Shown here piece after piece: positions 51,127 to 61,068 of a stretch of DNA of 64,000 nucleotides. The DNA is from Anaerolineae bacterium (GTDB lineage: Bacteria; Chloroflexota; Anaerolineae; Aggregatilineales; J027). The stretch is taken from the NCBI GenBank assembly GCA_019913005.1, contig JAIOHL010000162.1, positions 1 to 64,000 on the forward strand, given 5' to 3'. The translations under genes and the position numbers were made by a program. The notes beneath the pieces are model-generated. The model did not search any database. It was not told the DNA's origin and saw only the letters and a program-made list of their open reading frames with translations. Positions within the stretch are counted from its first letter, which is position 1. Every line of letters begins with the position of its first letter.

Positions 51127-51945
51127 CTAAAACTCCACCGCTGAAGGGTTGCTTTCCAAATTGCCAAGACCCCAATAGTCCTCAAGATCAGTTTCGTCCG
51201 GCGGGACAGAAGGGCTTTGACCACGACCACATAAGCCGCGATAGAGACAAAATCGGCAACGGGTGACATCTTCGGTCAGTGCAAAATCCGAGGTCTGGAC
51301 GGCTTCAATCACGCTACGGATATGCGCTTCATATAATGCAACTGAGTGTTCATCTACTGAAAATAAGCGGGTCTCACCCGTCGGAATTTGAATATATTGC
51401 AGGGCCATTTTTTCGATGGGCCGTCCGACCAGCCGCGCCGCTTCCCGATACAGCACCAGCAGATAGACGACCGTCTGCATCCGCTGGCCCAGTCGCACCA
51501 TGTCGGGTAGGCGTCCCGTTTTCCAATCCAGTGTCATAACCGCATTGTCGCGCAAGGTAATCAGGTCAAATTTTGCGAGAACCGAACAGCCTGCGACGGT
51601 GGCCGAAAGCGAAACCTCGGGCCATGTTTTTTCAAATGACCCAAGCTCGTTGAAAATTTCCTGATAGCGCCGCAACCATGTCTCTAGTGTGGAATCCCCC
51701 GCCACACTGGACTGCAAGACCTCCAATGACATACCAAGTTGATGGCGCTGCACCATCTGATGAAATCTCGCGCCGCGATCAAGGGCCTGCTCGACTTCCG
51801 ATTGCGGTTCGGCGAGGGGTGACGGCCAACGCTGTTGCTGGATATGGGCTAAATAAAATCGGCGCGGACATTCCACAAAATCTTGCAGACGCGATTGGGT
51901 GTAATGAAAATCCGGTGGAAATTGCACTTGATTAGGCGTCGCCAT
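51127..51945 (-). CDS. Stand-alone PD-(D/E)XK nuclease with probable 4Fe-4S cluster (RecB/Cas4-like)
   Basis: A 272-residue protein of the RecB/Cas4 nuclease superfamily. N-terminal SRLQDFVECPRRFYLAHI matches the QxxxY-type entry helix with a cluster Cys; the core contains an Asp in VLAKFDLIT and the LDWKTGRLPD motif (D-x-K); the C-terminus has CRFCLYRGLC, a C-x2-C-x5-C cluster. That is the layout of the nuclease domain fused to AddB, but here alone. The ATG at 51945 overlaps the helicase gene by 14 bases; earlier in-frame starts would read deeper into it. It should cut DNA with a helicase partner. Confidence 0.85.
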   Translation of the reverse strand: MATPNQVQFPPDFHYTQSRLQDFVECPRRFYLAHIQQQRWPSPLAEPQSEVEQALDRGARFHQMVQRHQLGMSLEVLQSSVAGDSTLETWLRRYQEIFNELGSFEKTWPEVSLSATVAGCSVLAKFDLITLRDNAVMTLDWKTGRLPDMVRLGQRMQTVVYLLVLYREAARLVGRPIEKMALQYIQIPTGETRLFSVDEHSVALYEAHIRSVIEAVQTSDFALTEDVTRCRFCLYRGLCGRGQSPSVPPDETDLEDYWGLGNLESNPSAVEF

Positions 51946-54202
51946 TGATGACCTCACGTAGATGATACAGTGGGACGGCGGGCTGCTTGACAAAATTACC
52001 GCCGCGCTCCCAATAGCGCCCCACATTCCATGTAATACTCAAATCCGACTTAGCACGGGTGATACCGACATAGAGTAGGCGCAGGCGTTCGGCGGCGTAG
52101 TCAATACGGGCTTGTTGAGAGGCGGGGCCGGGTTCGTAATTATCAGGGCGCTTGTTCATTAAGGCATCTAATTGGGCCAAGACCTCGGCATCAAGATTGA
52201 GGTTATCTCGAATAAAACGTTTTTCACCCAGATACTCCTCATAATCGAGCGCCGAGGGGAAACTGTAATTGTTGACCGCCATCAGATAGACCCGATCCCA
52301 TTCCAGCCCTTTCGCGGCGTGCATGGTGCTGACAGTGATTATCCCCGGCTTCGGAGCATAACCTGTTTCGGCATCGTCAAAGCCGATAAATTTGCGCTGA
52401 TTTTCGCTGATCTGGCGGAGTTCTTCGGCGAGGTCGGGTAAGCGCCAAGTGGGATTGGATTGGGCAATACTTCGCATCAACACCGCGATTTTATAGGTCA
52501 GGGCAATGTCGGTAGGGTCGGTGAAAAGGTCTTGCCCGATGGTGAGCAGCAATTGGTCAATTGGCAGACTGAGCGCCGACAGCCAACGCCGGATGAGGGT
52601 AATAAACCTGTCCAGATTTTCATGATAGTCGTCGGGGAGTTCCAAATCTAGCGCAAGTGTCCAATCCCCACCAACAGGCCAGATAAAATCTTCGGGCTGT
52701 TTGTGCCGATGCAGCGCCTTTTGAATTTGGATAATCGGCCCCTCAGCATCTTCGATTTCCTCCCCATCAAAATACATGAGCACCCATACATCCCGGTAGA
52801 CGGAGGCGAGGAGTGGGCTACTGCGCGGATTGGAGAGATAGATCAGGGCTGTGCGTAATAGCCCCGCCGTCGCACGGGTCTCGGTGGTGCTGCGAAGAAG
52901 CTCCTCATAGGGCAAACCTGCCTCTTGCAGCAATTGGGTTAATTGAAACCCCCGACTGTTCTCCGGTACAAGCACAGCTACCGTTCTATCTGGATTTTCC
53001 GGCAGCCATTTTTGCAGTGAGGCCAGCACCACCTTAAGTTCGTCGTCCGGGTTGAGACGACGGTCAAAAGGATAGATATATAACGTTGAGGCGGCATCTG
53101 GTGGATTGGCTTGAACATCCCCCGGTTCAGTCGGCAAGATGTCTTGCGGATAAAAAGCACTCCGCAATTCCATTACCGGATGTTGATCGGTTGTCCAGCG
53201 CACGAGTTCATTGGCTAATCTGATAATTTTGCGCGACGAACGACCTGATGTATTTAAGGGGCGATCTTTGACATCGGGATTCGCAAGGAAATTTCGCAAA
53301 AACTGCGGATTGGCACTGGTGAAGGTGGTGTTAATGGCTTGATTGGGGTCGCCCACCCGCACCCAATTTTTACCACCCGTCAGCAGCCACAACATTTTTT
53401 CTTGGAGCAAGCTACTATCTTGGGCCTCATCCTCCAAAATATACGGCCAGCGATCTTGCAGTCGCTCCAAATATTGGGCATCCGTTTGGAGGGCCGTCAG
53501 TGCCAGCCGAACCAAATCTTGGAAGTCCACCGCGCCGCGATAGGCCAAACTGCGCTGATAATCTTGATAGACGGCGGTTGCAAAACGGGATAAATCAAAT
53601 ATGGCATCCGGATTTTCGAGCGCAATGAGCAAATCTTCGGGCGTAATCTGCATTTCTTTGGCGCGGCTGATAAATCGGTCAACGAGGTCTATGAGGAGTT
53701 CGGGCAGGTCTTTGTTCATGACTACCTTCTCATAGCGTTCTTCCACCTCTTCGCTCAAAATCCAGCGCAACCGCTCACGCCATTCAGAATAATGGGCCGT
53801 CACGGTATCACGGCGAATAGCATAAGCCACACGGTCATCCACGATACGAAAATCTTCGGCTAATCCAACCAATGCAGGCCGTTCACGGACAATATCATGA
53901 GCCAGACCATGTAAGGTACGCACACGATAACCCGTATAGGGCAGCAAACCGCGCTCTTGTTCCAAAATGGCGGCGATACGATTTTTAAAGCTGTTGACGG
54001 CGGCATTGGCAAAGGTCACGATCAACACTTCTTGATCGCGTCCAGCCCGCCGATTGCTTAATTTTTGTACCAGTGCAGCAGCAAGATGGGACAAAGTGAA
54101 GGTTTTACCAGAACCGGGGACAGCCGCTACACCCATCAAACCCCGCGAATAGCTGATGATGTCAAACTGGGATGCGCGAAATTTAAAAGGGGTCTTGCTC
54201 AC
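51932..54202 (-). CDS. UvrD/PcrA-like superfamily 1 DNA helicase
   Basis: A 756-residue SF1A helicase. The Q-motif (RASQFDII), Walker A (AAVPGSGKTFTLS, K33), motif Ia (LIVTFANAAVNSFKNRI), DEAQDSS (motif II), GDPNQAINTTF (III), TVSTMHAAKGLEWDRVYLM (V) and LLYVGITRAKSDLSITW (VI) are all present, so it should be an active 3'-to-5' translocase. It has the length of UvrD, without the C-terminal nuclease of AddA. It begins inside the previous gene (ATGA overlap, four bases). Confidence 0.9.
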   Translation of the reverse strand: MSKTPFKFRASQFDIISYSRGLMGVAAVPGSGKTFTLSHLAAALVQKLSNRRAGRDQEVLIVTFANAAVNSFKNRIAAILEQERGLLPYTGYRVRTLHGLAHDIVRERPALVGLAEDFRIVDDRVAYAIRRDTVTAHYSEWRERLRWILSEEVEERYEKVVMNKDLPELLIDLVDRFISRAKEMQITPEDLLIALENPDAIFDLSRFATAVYQDYQRSLAYRGAVDFQDLVRLALTALQTDAQYLERLQDRWPYILEDEAQDSSLLQEKMLWLLTGGKNWVRVGDPNQAINTTFTSANPQFLRNFLANPDVKDRPLNTSGRSSRKIIRLANELVRWTTDQHPVMELRSAFYPQDILPTEPGDVQANPPDAASTLYIYPFDRRLNPDDELKVVLASLQKWLPENPDRTVAVLVPENSRGFQLTQLLQEAGLPYEELLRSTTETRATAGLLRTALIYLSNPRSSPLLASVYRDVWVLMYFDGEEIEDAEGPIIQIQKALHRHKQPEDFIWPVGGDWTLALDLELPDDYHENLDRFITLIRRWLSALSLPIDQLLLTIGQDLFTDPTDIALTYKIAVLMRSIAQSNPTWRLPDLAEELRQISENQRKFIGFDDAETGYAPKPGIITVSTMHAAKGLEWDRVYLMAVNNYSFPSALDYEEYLGEKRFIRDNLNLDAEVLAQLDALMNKRPDNYEPGPASQQARIDYAAERLRLLYVGITRAKSDLSITWNVGRYWERGGNFVKQPAVPLYHLREVINGDA

Positions 54203-56286
54203 GCCGATACTCCTGTTGTACCATAGGATCGTAAGACTTGTTGAAAAACTCGCAGCAATGGGCCGCGTTGCTCAAAACCCTGTTCCCCCAAATCCGCGAT
54301 GGCGAGATAAAGTTGTTTGCCGCAGCGCCGCGTCAAACCGAGGATCAATTTACGCAGCATCGTCCATTCCGCTTGAAATTCATCTTCATCCAGCCAAACC
54401 CTATCCATATCATAGGAACGCCGCAGCACATAGGGGTGGGTAATGGGTTGGTCGAGTCGTTCCGACCATGCTGAACTGCCCACATCCAACCAGAATTGAT
54501 ACTCTACTGGACGATTGCGCATCAGGTACGTGTAGGCCGGAGCGATAAACATGGCGTTGGCCTCTTCCTTATGCCAGCTTTCTTCATGCAGTGCCGCCAG
54601 TAATCCCTCACTGACTAGGGTACGATATTCGACCCAGACCGACGACCAATCATCGGTACCGTCGGGATACAACACACGGCGGAATTGTTGGGCCGATTCT
54701 ACCAATTGCGCGGCGATTGTACCCGCGTCCAAATGGGTATGAAAGCCAAAGCCGGGTTGCGACAACACGTCCCCAAAAAGACGGCGCAGAAAGTGGTCAG
54801 GCGGGGTTTGGGCGACGGTTTCACGCTGATCCATTAGCCAAGTGCGTAACTGCTCATAGCGTTCGCCCACGACGTAGGTAATACGGCTTTGCATCGTCTG
54901 TTGGATGGCATCAAATGATCCTATCTCACTACGGCCCGTCGCTCCATAGACCACATCTGCCAACAGCCGTCCACGTATCGGGTCAAGATTGGCAATGACT
55001 TGTACTAGCGCATCAGCGGTATCCGGTGCAGGCGGCAGTTGGTCAGCGGGTTGATTCACCAATGCCATAAGGGTCAGCATCGCCCGTGCCGCCGGTTCGT
55101 CACGAATTGCCCGCGACGGACGATGCGATACAACGGGAATCCCGGCTGTCTGCAACCGATTCATCACCGTAAATCGCAGTGAATCATTGAGGTAGGGCGC
55201 TAACATGACAATTTGGCGGGGCTCGACCCCCGATTCTACCAATTGAATGGCTTCATCACAGGCCCAATTCAACATCTGGGGATAGAAGGTGCGAAAGTCA
55301 TACGTAAACGCCTCAAAGGGGGAGGGATCAAGTTCAGGCAACGGAGTATCACTCAAATCATCATCGCTGAAAATAGAGTCCAGCGCCGTTGATAATGATT
55401 GCAGCGGTTCACTTTGGATGTGTGAGCTATCCCATACTACATGATCATCACATAAGGTCTGCAATTGGGCAGCTTGGAGAGGTTCAGCGCCGAGAAACAC
55501 CCGATAGCCAGCATCACTGTCCATGACCAACAAAGCACTTTCTAAGACTGGTAGACGAGATTCGATAAAGTCCAATGTCACGGGGAAGTTCTCTTCAATG
55601 TTATCCGCAATGAGATGGTGATAGGTTTGGTTCAGATAGGTCTGATACAGCGGATTATGTAACAGGTGGTCGTTAAACACATCCAATTGCAGCGAAAAAT
55701 CCAACAAATGGTTGTCTAGGCAATGCTGGCGAAATTCGCGGGCTACTTCTAACCATGTCTGATAAATAGCGAGACGGCTAGAATGCCCGCTCCATGCCCG
55801 TGACAACCGCAAGGCCACATCATCCAACGAAAATTCATTGATAGCAGCTTTGGAAAGATTGTCGAGCGCTTGGGCAATCAGGCGGGGGCGGGCGACATTA
55901 ATGCTATCAAAAAGAGCTTGTTCAACGGCACGATCAACAAAACGGGCCATATAATATTGCGCCGTCTCAATCGTTAGAAAAATCGGTTCGTGGCCTTCCG
56001 CATTCACAAAGCCCGCTGCTGTCGCAATTTCCGGCCAAAAAAGTTGGATGCCCCGTCGAGCCAGACCACCAAAAGTGGCTATATCCACTCCTGCCGCATC
56101 GGGCCAATCGGGATTAGAGGCAGCGAGTTGATAGGGTCGGCCTAAAGTACGCTGGGGAACTAACACAAGGATAGATTCTGGCCGCACTCCCTCCTGTAAA
56201 AGACGATGCAGATATTCAACGGCATAGGTGGTTTTTCCAGTACCCGCCGGGCCTTCCAAAAATCGCCGCAAAGTAACCGCCTCCAT
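54199..56286 (-). CDS. AddB-like P-loop protein
   Basis: A 695-residue protein with a P-loop at the N-terminus (EGPAGTGKTTYAVEYL), a motif II-like LIADNIEE, motif III-like VMDSDAGYRVFLG, an IVMLAPYLNDSLRF segment and a motif VI-like LTRRCGKQLYLA. This is the layout of the AddB/RexB half of helicase-nuclease complexes: a SF1-like fold with motifs kept only in part. AddB normally has a C-terminal Fe-S nuclease of about 250 residues; here the protein ends before it, and a matching nuclease is encoded two genes on. The first gene of the operon. Its helicase activity is doubtful; Walker A suggests ATP binding. Confidence 0.72.
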   Translation of the reverse strand: MEAVTLRRFLEGPAGTGKTTYAVEYLHRLLQEGVRPESILVLVPQRTLGRPYQLAASNPDWPDAAGVDIATFGGLARRGIQLFWPEIATAAGFVNAEGHEPIFLTIETAQYYMARFVDRAVEQALFDSINVARPRLIAQALDNLSKAAINEFSLDDVALRLSRAWSGHSSRLAIYQTWLEVAREFRQHCLDNHLLDFSLQLDVFNDHLLHNPLYQTYLNQTYHHLIADNIEENFPVTLDFIESRLPVLESALLVMDSDAGYRVFLGAEPLQAAQLQTLCDDHVVWDSSHIQSEPLQSLSTALDSIFSDDDLSDTPLPELDPSPFEAFTYDFRTFYPQMLNWACDEAIQLVESGVEPRQIVMLAPYLNDSLRFTVMNRLQTAGIPVVSHRPSRAIRDEPAARAMLTLMALVNQPADQLPPAPDTADALVQVIANLDPIRGRLLADVVYGATGRSEIGSFDAIQQTMQSRITYVVGERYEQLRTWLMDQRETVAQTPPDHFLRRLFGDVLSQPGFGFHTHLDAGTIAAQLVESAQQFRRVLYPDGTDDWSSVWVEYRTLVSEGLLAALHEESWHKEEANAMFIAPAYTYLMRNRPVEYQFWLDVGSSAWSERLDQPITHPYVLRRSYDMDRVWLDEDEFQAEWTMLRKLILGLTRRCGKQLYLAIADLGEQGFEQRGPLLRVFQQVLRSYGTTGVSA

Positions 56287-56455
56287 TGGGACCCCGACTT
56301 CAGGGGGGTGTCAATCATCACAAAGCATGATATTATCCCTAACCCCTGCTTAGAACAAATATCCGAGTGGCATTCGGGAACGCCATCGTTACAATAGAGT
56401 CCTATACCATTGATTCATTCCTCATGTCCACAATAACCAACCAAAAGGATGTCGA

Positions 56456-59239
56456 ATGTCTGAGAGTGCGTGGCATACGATGCCACCGAATGAAGTGCTT
56501 AGTCAATTGGAGGCCGACGCCGAAAACGGTCTTACCAAAAGTGAAGTTGCCAAACGACTGGCGCAATATGGCCCAAACGAATTGGTCGAAGCCGAAAGAC
56601 CGGGTTTTTGGCAGCAGTTATTGAATCAATTCAATAACTTTGTGATTTATATTTTGTTGTTTGCAGCAGTGGTCTCATTTGCGTTAGGGGACGAAATTGA
56701 GGCTGTTGCGATTATGGCGATTGTGATTTTAAATGCAACGTTGGGCGTTGTTCAAGAAGGCCGCGCCGAACAAGCCCTCAGTGCCCTGAAAAAACTAGCT
56801 GCCCCCAACGCCAAAGTTATGCGGGACGGGCACACCGAATCTATCCCATCCAGAGAATTAGTCCCCGGTGACGTGGTATTGCTTGAGGCAGGGGACTATA
56901 TCCCGGCAGATTTGCGGCTGGTCACAACCGTCAATCTGAGCATCGAGGAAGCCTCGCTAACCGGTGAGTCCGTTCCCGTGAGCAAACGAGCCGAACAGAT
57001 TGCGTCCGAAGACGCGGTTATAGGGGATCGTCACAACATGGCCTACATGGGGACAATCGCCACCTACGGGCGCGGCAAAGGGGTAGTGATAGGCACTGGC
57101 ATGAAAACCGAAATCGGCAAGATTGCGGATGCCTTGCAATCCACCGAGGAAGAAGAAACCCCGCTGCAACGCCGCCTAGATGAACTGGGCAAGATGCTCA
57201 GTATCTCGGCTTTGATTATCTGCGGTTTGGTATTCATCGTCGGGGCGATTCAGGACTTACGCAAGGATATGGAACTGGTAGATTCTCTGCAAGAGAGTTT
57301 CATTATCGCCATTTCATTGGCGATTGCTGCCGTTCCAGAAGGGCTGCCTGCGGTTGTCACCATCAACCTTGCTATCGGAATGCGTGAGATGATTAAACGC
57401 AACGCGCTGATTCGCCGCCTACCTGCCGTCGAGACACTCGGTAGCGCCACTGCGATTTGCTCCGACAAAACCGGGACATTGACGCAAAATCAGATGACTG
57501 CTGCCAAGCTGTATGTAGCAGGGTATCACCTCGATGTCACGGGAGAGGGCTACGCGGTTCATGGCGATTTTCGCCTTGATAAAGACGTTCATGATCCGAA
57601 TGACCGTATCGAAGTCATGCGTTTGTTATCGGGGGGACTTCTGGCAAGCGACGCCCGCCTTGAACAAGACACCCATTCACCCACCGGGTATCGCATGATT
57701 GGTGACCCTACCGAAGGTGCATTGGTTGTAGTGGCTGCCAAAGCCGGAATATGGCGTGCCGATGCTGAAAATACCCATCCTCGTGTCGCCGAAATCCCGT
57801 TCGATGCTGACCGGAAGCGTATGAGCACCATTCATAAAATGCTCGACGGGGAATATCTGGCGTTTATCAAGGGTGCGCCAGATATTATGATTGCCCGCTG
57901 CTCGGCGATTTTTGAAAATGGGCAGGCCGTCGCCATTACACCCGAACGTCGCCAAAATATCCTAAATGTGAATGCCGAACTCGCCGCCGAAGCTTTTCGT
58001 GTATTGGCCGTCGCCCAAAAACGACTTGGCTCTAAGATGCCGGATGAAATCACCCCCGAAACCGTTGAGAGTGATATGGAACTGGTCGGGTTAATTGCCC
58101 TGCTTGACCCCGCCCGACCCGAAGTCGGCGCAGCCATCGCCAAAGCCCGTAGTGCGGGTATTCGCACAGTGATGGTGACAGGCGACTATGCCGATACTGC
58201 CAGAGCCATCGCCAAAGAGATTGGCCTGCTGCGTCCGGGTGGTGAAGTTATCAGTGGGGCCGAGCTTGAAAAGATGTCCGATGCGGAATTGGATCGTAAG
58301 GTAGATACCGCCGATGCGTTTGCCCGTGTGTCGCCATCGCACAAGGTTCGGATCGTGGAGGCTTTCCGCCGTCGTAATCACATTGTTGCCATGACTGGCG
58401 ATGGTGTAAATGATGCTCCGGCCCTCAAACGTGCCAGTATTGGGGTGGCGATGGGCATTACGGGCACCGACGTGAGCAAAGAAAGCGCCGACATGATTTT
58501 GACGGATGATAATTACGCCAGTATCGTCTCGGCAGTCGAGCAAGGACGTGTCATCTACGCCAACATTCGCAAATTCGTCTATTTCTTGCTCAGTTGTAAT
58601 CTAGCGGAAATCTGCGTGATCTTCCTTGCGACGCTGGCTGGTTGGCCGACCCCATTAACCGCTATTCAACTCCTGTGGCTCAATTTAATTACTGACGGTG
58701 CCCCGGCATTAGCATTAGGGGTGGAAAAAGGCGACCCCGATATTATGGCGCGGCCTCCGCGTTCTCCTGATGAACCCATTGTCAACAAAGATATGGTCAT
58801 TGGGATGATTGTTCAAACGATTGTCATGACTGCTGTAACGCTATTAGCCTTTGCAATTGGGCGGGGCGACATCGAGTTATCCTTTGTCAAGGAAACCAGC
58901 GAAGCGCTTGGACGGACAATGGCATTTGTCACCCTTTCAGCAGCCCAACTCGCCCGCGCCTACAGCACCCGGTCGGAACTGTTCTCAATCTTCAAGATTG
59001 GGCCATTTAGTAACAAGTACATGCAATACGCGGTGCTGTCATCAGGTGTGGGCCTGCTGTTGGTACTGTATATTCCCTTCCTGCGGGACATCTTCGATAC
59101 GACCCTATTGAGTGGGTCACACTGGGCCATTTTGATTCCGCTACTGTTGTTCCCCACTGTGATCGCCGAACTCACCAAGCCGTTCCTCCAAGCGATGCAT
59201 CGGCGGGATGAGGCTCTCGAAAGCCAATTAGCACAATAA
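56456..59239 (+). CDS. SERCA-type Ca2+-transporting P-type ATPase
   Basis: A 927-residue P2-type ATPase: the cation ATPase N-terminal domain (MPPNEVLSQLEADAENGLT), EASLTGESVPV, the phosphorylation site CSDKTGTLTQNQM, KGAPDIMI and GDGVNDAPALKRASIGVAM. Residues of the calcium sites in SERCA have counterparts: PEGLP in M4, SCNLAEI in M5 (Asn, Glu) and NLITDGAPALALG in M6 (Asn, Asp). It exports Ca2+ from the cytoplasm. AAGGA precedes the ATG, and TACAAT at 56390-56395 may be its -10 box. A bidirectional terminator follows. Confidence 0.92.
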   Translation: MSESAWHTMPPNEVLSQLEADAENGLTKSEVAKRLAQYGPNELVEAERPGFWQQLLNQFNNFVIYILLFAAVVSFALGDEIEAVAIMAIVILNATLGVVQEGRAEQALSALKKLAAPNAKVMRDGHTESIPSRELVPGDVVLLEAGDYIPADLRLVTTVNLSIEEASLTGESVPVSKRAEQIASEDAVIGDRHNMAYMGTIATYGRGKGVVIGTGMKTEIGKIADALQSTEEEETPLQRRLDELGKMLSISALIICGLVFIVGAIQDLRKDMELVDSLQESFIIAISLAIAAVPEGLPAVVTINLAIGMREMIKRNALIRRLPAVETLGSATAICSDKTGTLTQNQMTAAKLYVAGYHLDVTGEGYAVHGDFRLDKDVHDPNDRIEVMRLLSGGLLASDARLEQDTHSPTGYRMIGDPTEGALVVVAAKAGIWRADAENTHPRVAEIPFDADRKRMSTIHKMLDGEYLAFIKGAPDIMIARCSAIFENGQAVAITPERRQNILNVNAELAAEAFRVLAVAQKRLGSKMPDEITPETVESDMELVGLIALLDPARPEVGAAIAKARSAGIRTVMVTGDYADTARAIAKEIGLLRPGGEVISGAELEKMSDAELDRKVDTADAFARVSPSHKVRIVEAFRRRNHIVAMTGDGVNDAPALKRASIGVAMGITGTDVSKESADMILTDDNYASIVSAVEQGRVIYANIRKFVYFLLSCNLAEICVIFLATLAGWPTPLTAIQLLWLNLITDGAPALALGVEKGDPDIMARPPRSPDEPIVNKDMVIGMIVQTIVMTAVTLLAFAIGRGDIELSFVKETSEALGRTMAFVTLSAAQLARAYSTRSELFSIFKIGPFSNKYMQYAVLSSGVGLLLVLYIPFLRDIFDTTLLSGSHWAILIPLLLFPTVIAELTKPFLQAMHRRDEALESQLAQ

Positions 59240-59245
59240 AAAACA

Positions 59246-59276
59246 AAAAAGGCGGGGTGGATGACCTCGCCTTTTT
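59246..59276. terminator. Bidirectional terminator
   Basis: AAAAAGGCGGGG pairs with CCTCGCCTTTTT with one mismatch and is flanked by A and T runs, serving both convergent genes. Its right arm overlaps the stop codon of the TauE/SafE gene by two bases. Confidence 0.85.
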
Positions 59277-60087
59277 AATATCCCAAAACAAAACGTATCC
59301 CGATAAGCAAAATGAAAATGCCATATAACTGACGTACTCGGACAGATGGTAGCCCTAAAGCGATTTTTGCACCCCCCAATGCTCCGACCACTAAACCTAG
59401 TGCAACTGGAATGGCCGTCGGAATATCCAATTCGCCTGCCTCGTAGTAAGTGATGACGGCGGGCAACCCTACTGGTAACAGCAGCGCCCCCAGCGAAATT
59501 GCAGTGGCCCGTTTTTGCTCATATTGCAGCAGACCCACCAATACAGGCACAATAATAATGCCGCCCCCAATCCCAAATAACCCCGATGCTACACCCGCTA
59601 AAAGGCCGATTATCAAAATGATATACCATTGGCTTGATGGATTGGCAGGGTGGGAATCTGGACCGGGGTTCGATGCAGATACGGCAGGAGTAGGCGCATC
59701 AGAACGAAATTCATCCCACAATTTACGGGGCTGCAAAAATCGCCACCCCATAAGGATGAGAAACACACCGTAGACCTGTTTCAGGGTATCACTGGGTAAA
59801 CTGAGTGCCAGACGAGCGCCGATCCAAACCGTCGAGGCAATCCCAAGTGCCAGCAGCGCCGAAGCCCGCCAATTGAAATGACCCGCTCGCTGATAGGCCA
59901 TCACTGCAAAAATACTAACGGGCAGCAGCAAGGCCACGAGTGAGGTACTAATCGCATGAACAGGCTCAAAGGTCAGAAAAGTAATGAGGGCGGGAACAAT
60001 CACAATGCCCCCGCCAATCCCAAACATCCCTGATAACACACCTGCCACTAGACCAACAATAAGAAGCAGGAAAAAGTCTTCCGGCAC
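59275..60087 (-). CDS. Sulfite exporter TauE/SafE-family membrane protein
   Basis: A 270-residue protein with about eight hydrophobic helices in two halves, each with the family motif GxxGIGGGxxxVPxL (GMFGIGGGIVIVPALITFL near the N-terminus, GLFGIGGGIIIVPVLVGLL in the second half). The central loop is polar with Pro-rich sequence. The family exports sulfite, sulfoacetate or other organic anions; the substrate is open. The start is GTG, ten bases after the phosphofructokinase stop, so the genes are likely co-transcribed. Confidence 0.9.
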   Translation of the reverse strand: MPEDFFLLLIVGLVAGVLSGMFGIGGGIVIVPALITFLTFEPVHAISTSLVALLLPVSIFAVMAYQRAGHFNWRASALLALGIASTVWIGARLALSLPSDTLKQVYGVFLILMGWRFLQPRKLWDEFRSDAPTPAVSASNPGPDSHPANPSSQWYIILIIGLLAGVASGLFGIGGGIIIVPVLVGLLQYEQKRATAISLGALLLPVGLPAVITYYEAGELDIPTAIPVALGLVVGALGGAKIALGLPSVRVRQLYGIFILLIGIRFVLGY

Positions 60088-60096
60088 AGTGGTATC

Positions 60097-61068
60097 CTAT
60101 CGGGCCATCACCCGCGCTAATTCCATCATCTCCGGGCTTAATGTTTTGTGGCGACCTGTGACCTCTTCATAGGGTGTCGCGGTAATATCGCCCTTATTTA
60201 GGCCGCACAGTACCCCGGCGATCCCATCGGACAAATATCCAACGACTGCCGCACCCAAGCGTGTCGCCAACAAACGGTCAAATGAGCTAGGCGTTCCACC
60301 GCGCTGGACGTGCCCCAGTGTCGTCGCTCGGATATCGAAACCTACTTCTTGCTCATGTTCTTCAAAATACTTCACCAACGCACTGGCATTATACTTCGCG
60401 CCCTCAGCAACAACCACCAACGCATGAGATTTGCCCCGTTGATAGGCGTCACGCAGTTCTTCAACTAAAGCCTTAGGATCAGTTTCGACCTCTGGCAAAG
60501 CAATGGCCTCAGCCCCACCTGCAATACCCGCCATCAGCGCTAAATAACCACAATCACGCCCCATCACCTCAACCAGAAAGGCACGTTGATGCGACGATGC
60601 TGTTACTTTAAGGCGGTCAATGGATTCCAGTGCAATATTGAGTGCTGTATCTACGCCGATGGTGATCTCCGAGCCATAGAGGTCATTATCTATCGTTGAA
60701 GCCACCCCTACTGTCGGCAATCCCAATTGGTGTAACTCATGGGCACCTGTTTGTGAACCATTGCCGCCAATCACAACGAGGGCATCAATGCCTTTTTGAT
60801 TAAGGGAACGCAAGGCTTTTCGACGGCCTTCGTCTGTCTTAAATTCGGGACAACGAGCGCTACCTAGTACCGTGCCGCCCAATTGCATAATCCCGCCGAC
60901 ATCCCGCCGGCCTAATTGATGGATATTCCCATCAATCAATCCCATATATCCATGTTTGACGCCATAGGCTTCCCACCCGCGCTCAATCGCAGCACGCACA
61001 ACGGCGCGAATGGCTGCGTTCATTCCGGGGGCATCTCCCCCACTTGTCAAAACCGCGATTCGTTTCAT
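60097..61068 (-). CDS. pfkA: 6-phosphofructokinase
   Basis: A 323-residue enzyme aligning without gaps to the E. coli numbering at the N-terminal half: IAVLTSGGDAPGMNAAIRA, the GGNGS motif at 101-105, TIDND at 125-129 (catalytic Asp127), VEVMGRDCGYLAL and GHVQRGGTPSSFDR. It makes fructose-1,6-bisphosphate. Gly104 and Ser124 (not Lys) favour ATP over PPi as donor. However, position 103, an Mg-binding Asp in E. coli, is Asn. ATG 61068 is chosen; the frame is open upstream without fitting residues. Confidence 0.93.
   Translation of the reverse strand: MKRIAVLTSGGDAPGMNAAIRAVVRAAIERGWEAYGVKHGYMGLIDGNIHQLGRRDVGGIMQLGGTVLGSARCPEFKTDEGRRKALRSLNQKGIDALVVIGGNGSQTGAHELHQLGLPTVGVASTIDNDLYGSEITIGVDTALNIALESIDRLKVTASSHQRAFLVEVMGRDCGYLALMAGIAGGAEAIALPEVETDPKALVEELRDAYQRGKSHALVVVAEGAKYNASALVKYFEEHEQEVGFDIRATTLGHVQRGGTPSSFDRLLATRLGAAVVGYLSDGIAGVLCGLNKGDITATPYEEVTGRHKTLSPEMMELARVMAR

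Noticed and set aside
51946-52026. N-terminal extension of the PD-(D/E)XK nuclease
   Set aside because: It would read further into the helicase gene with low-complexity residues; ATG 51945 gives the normal family start and a short overlap.
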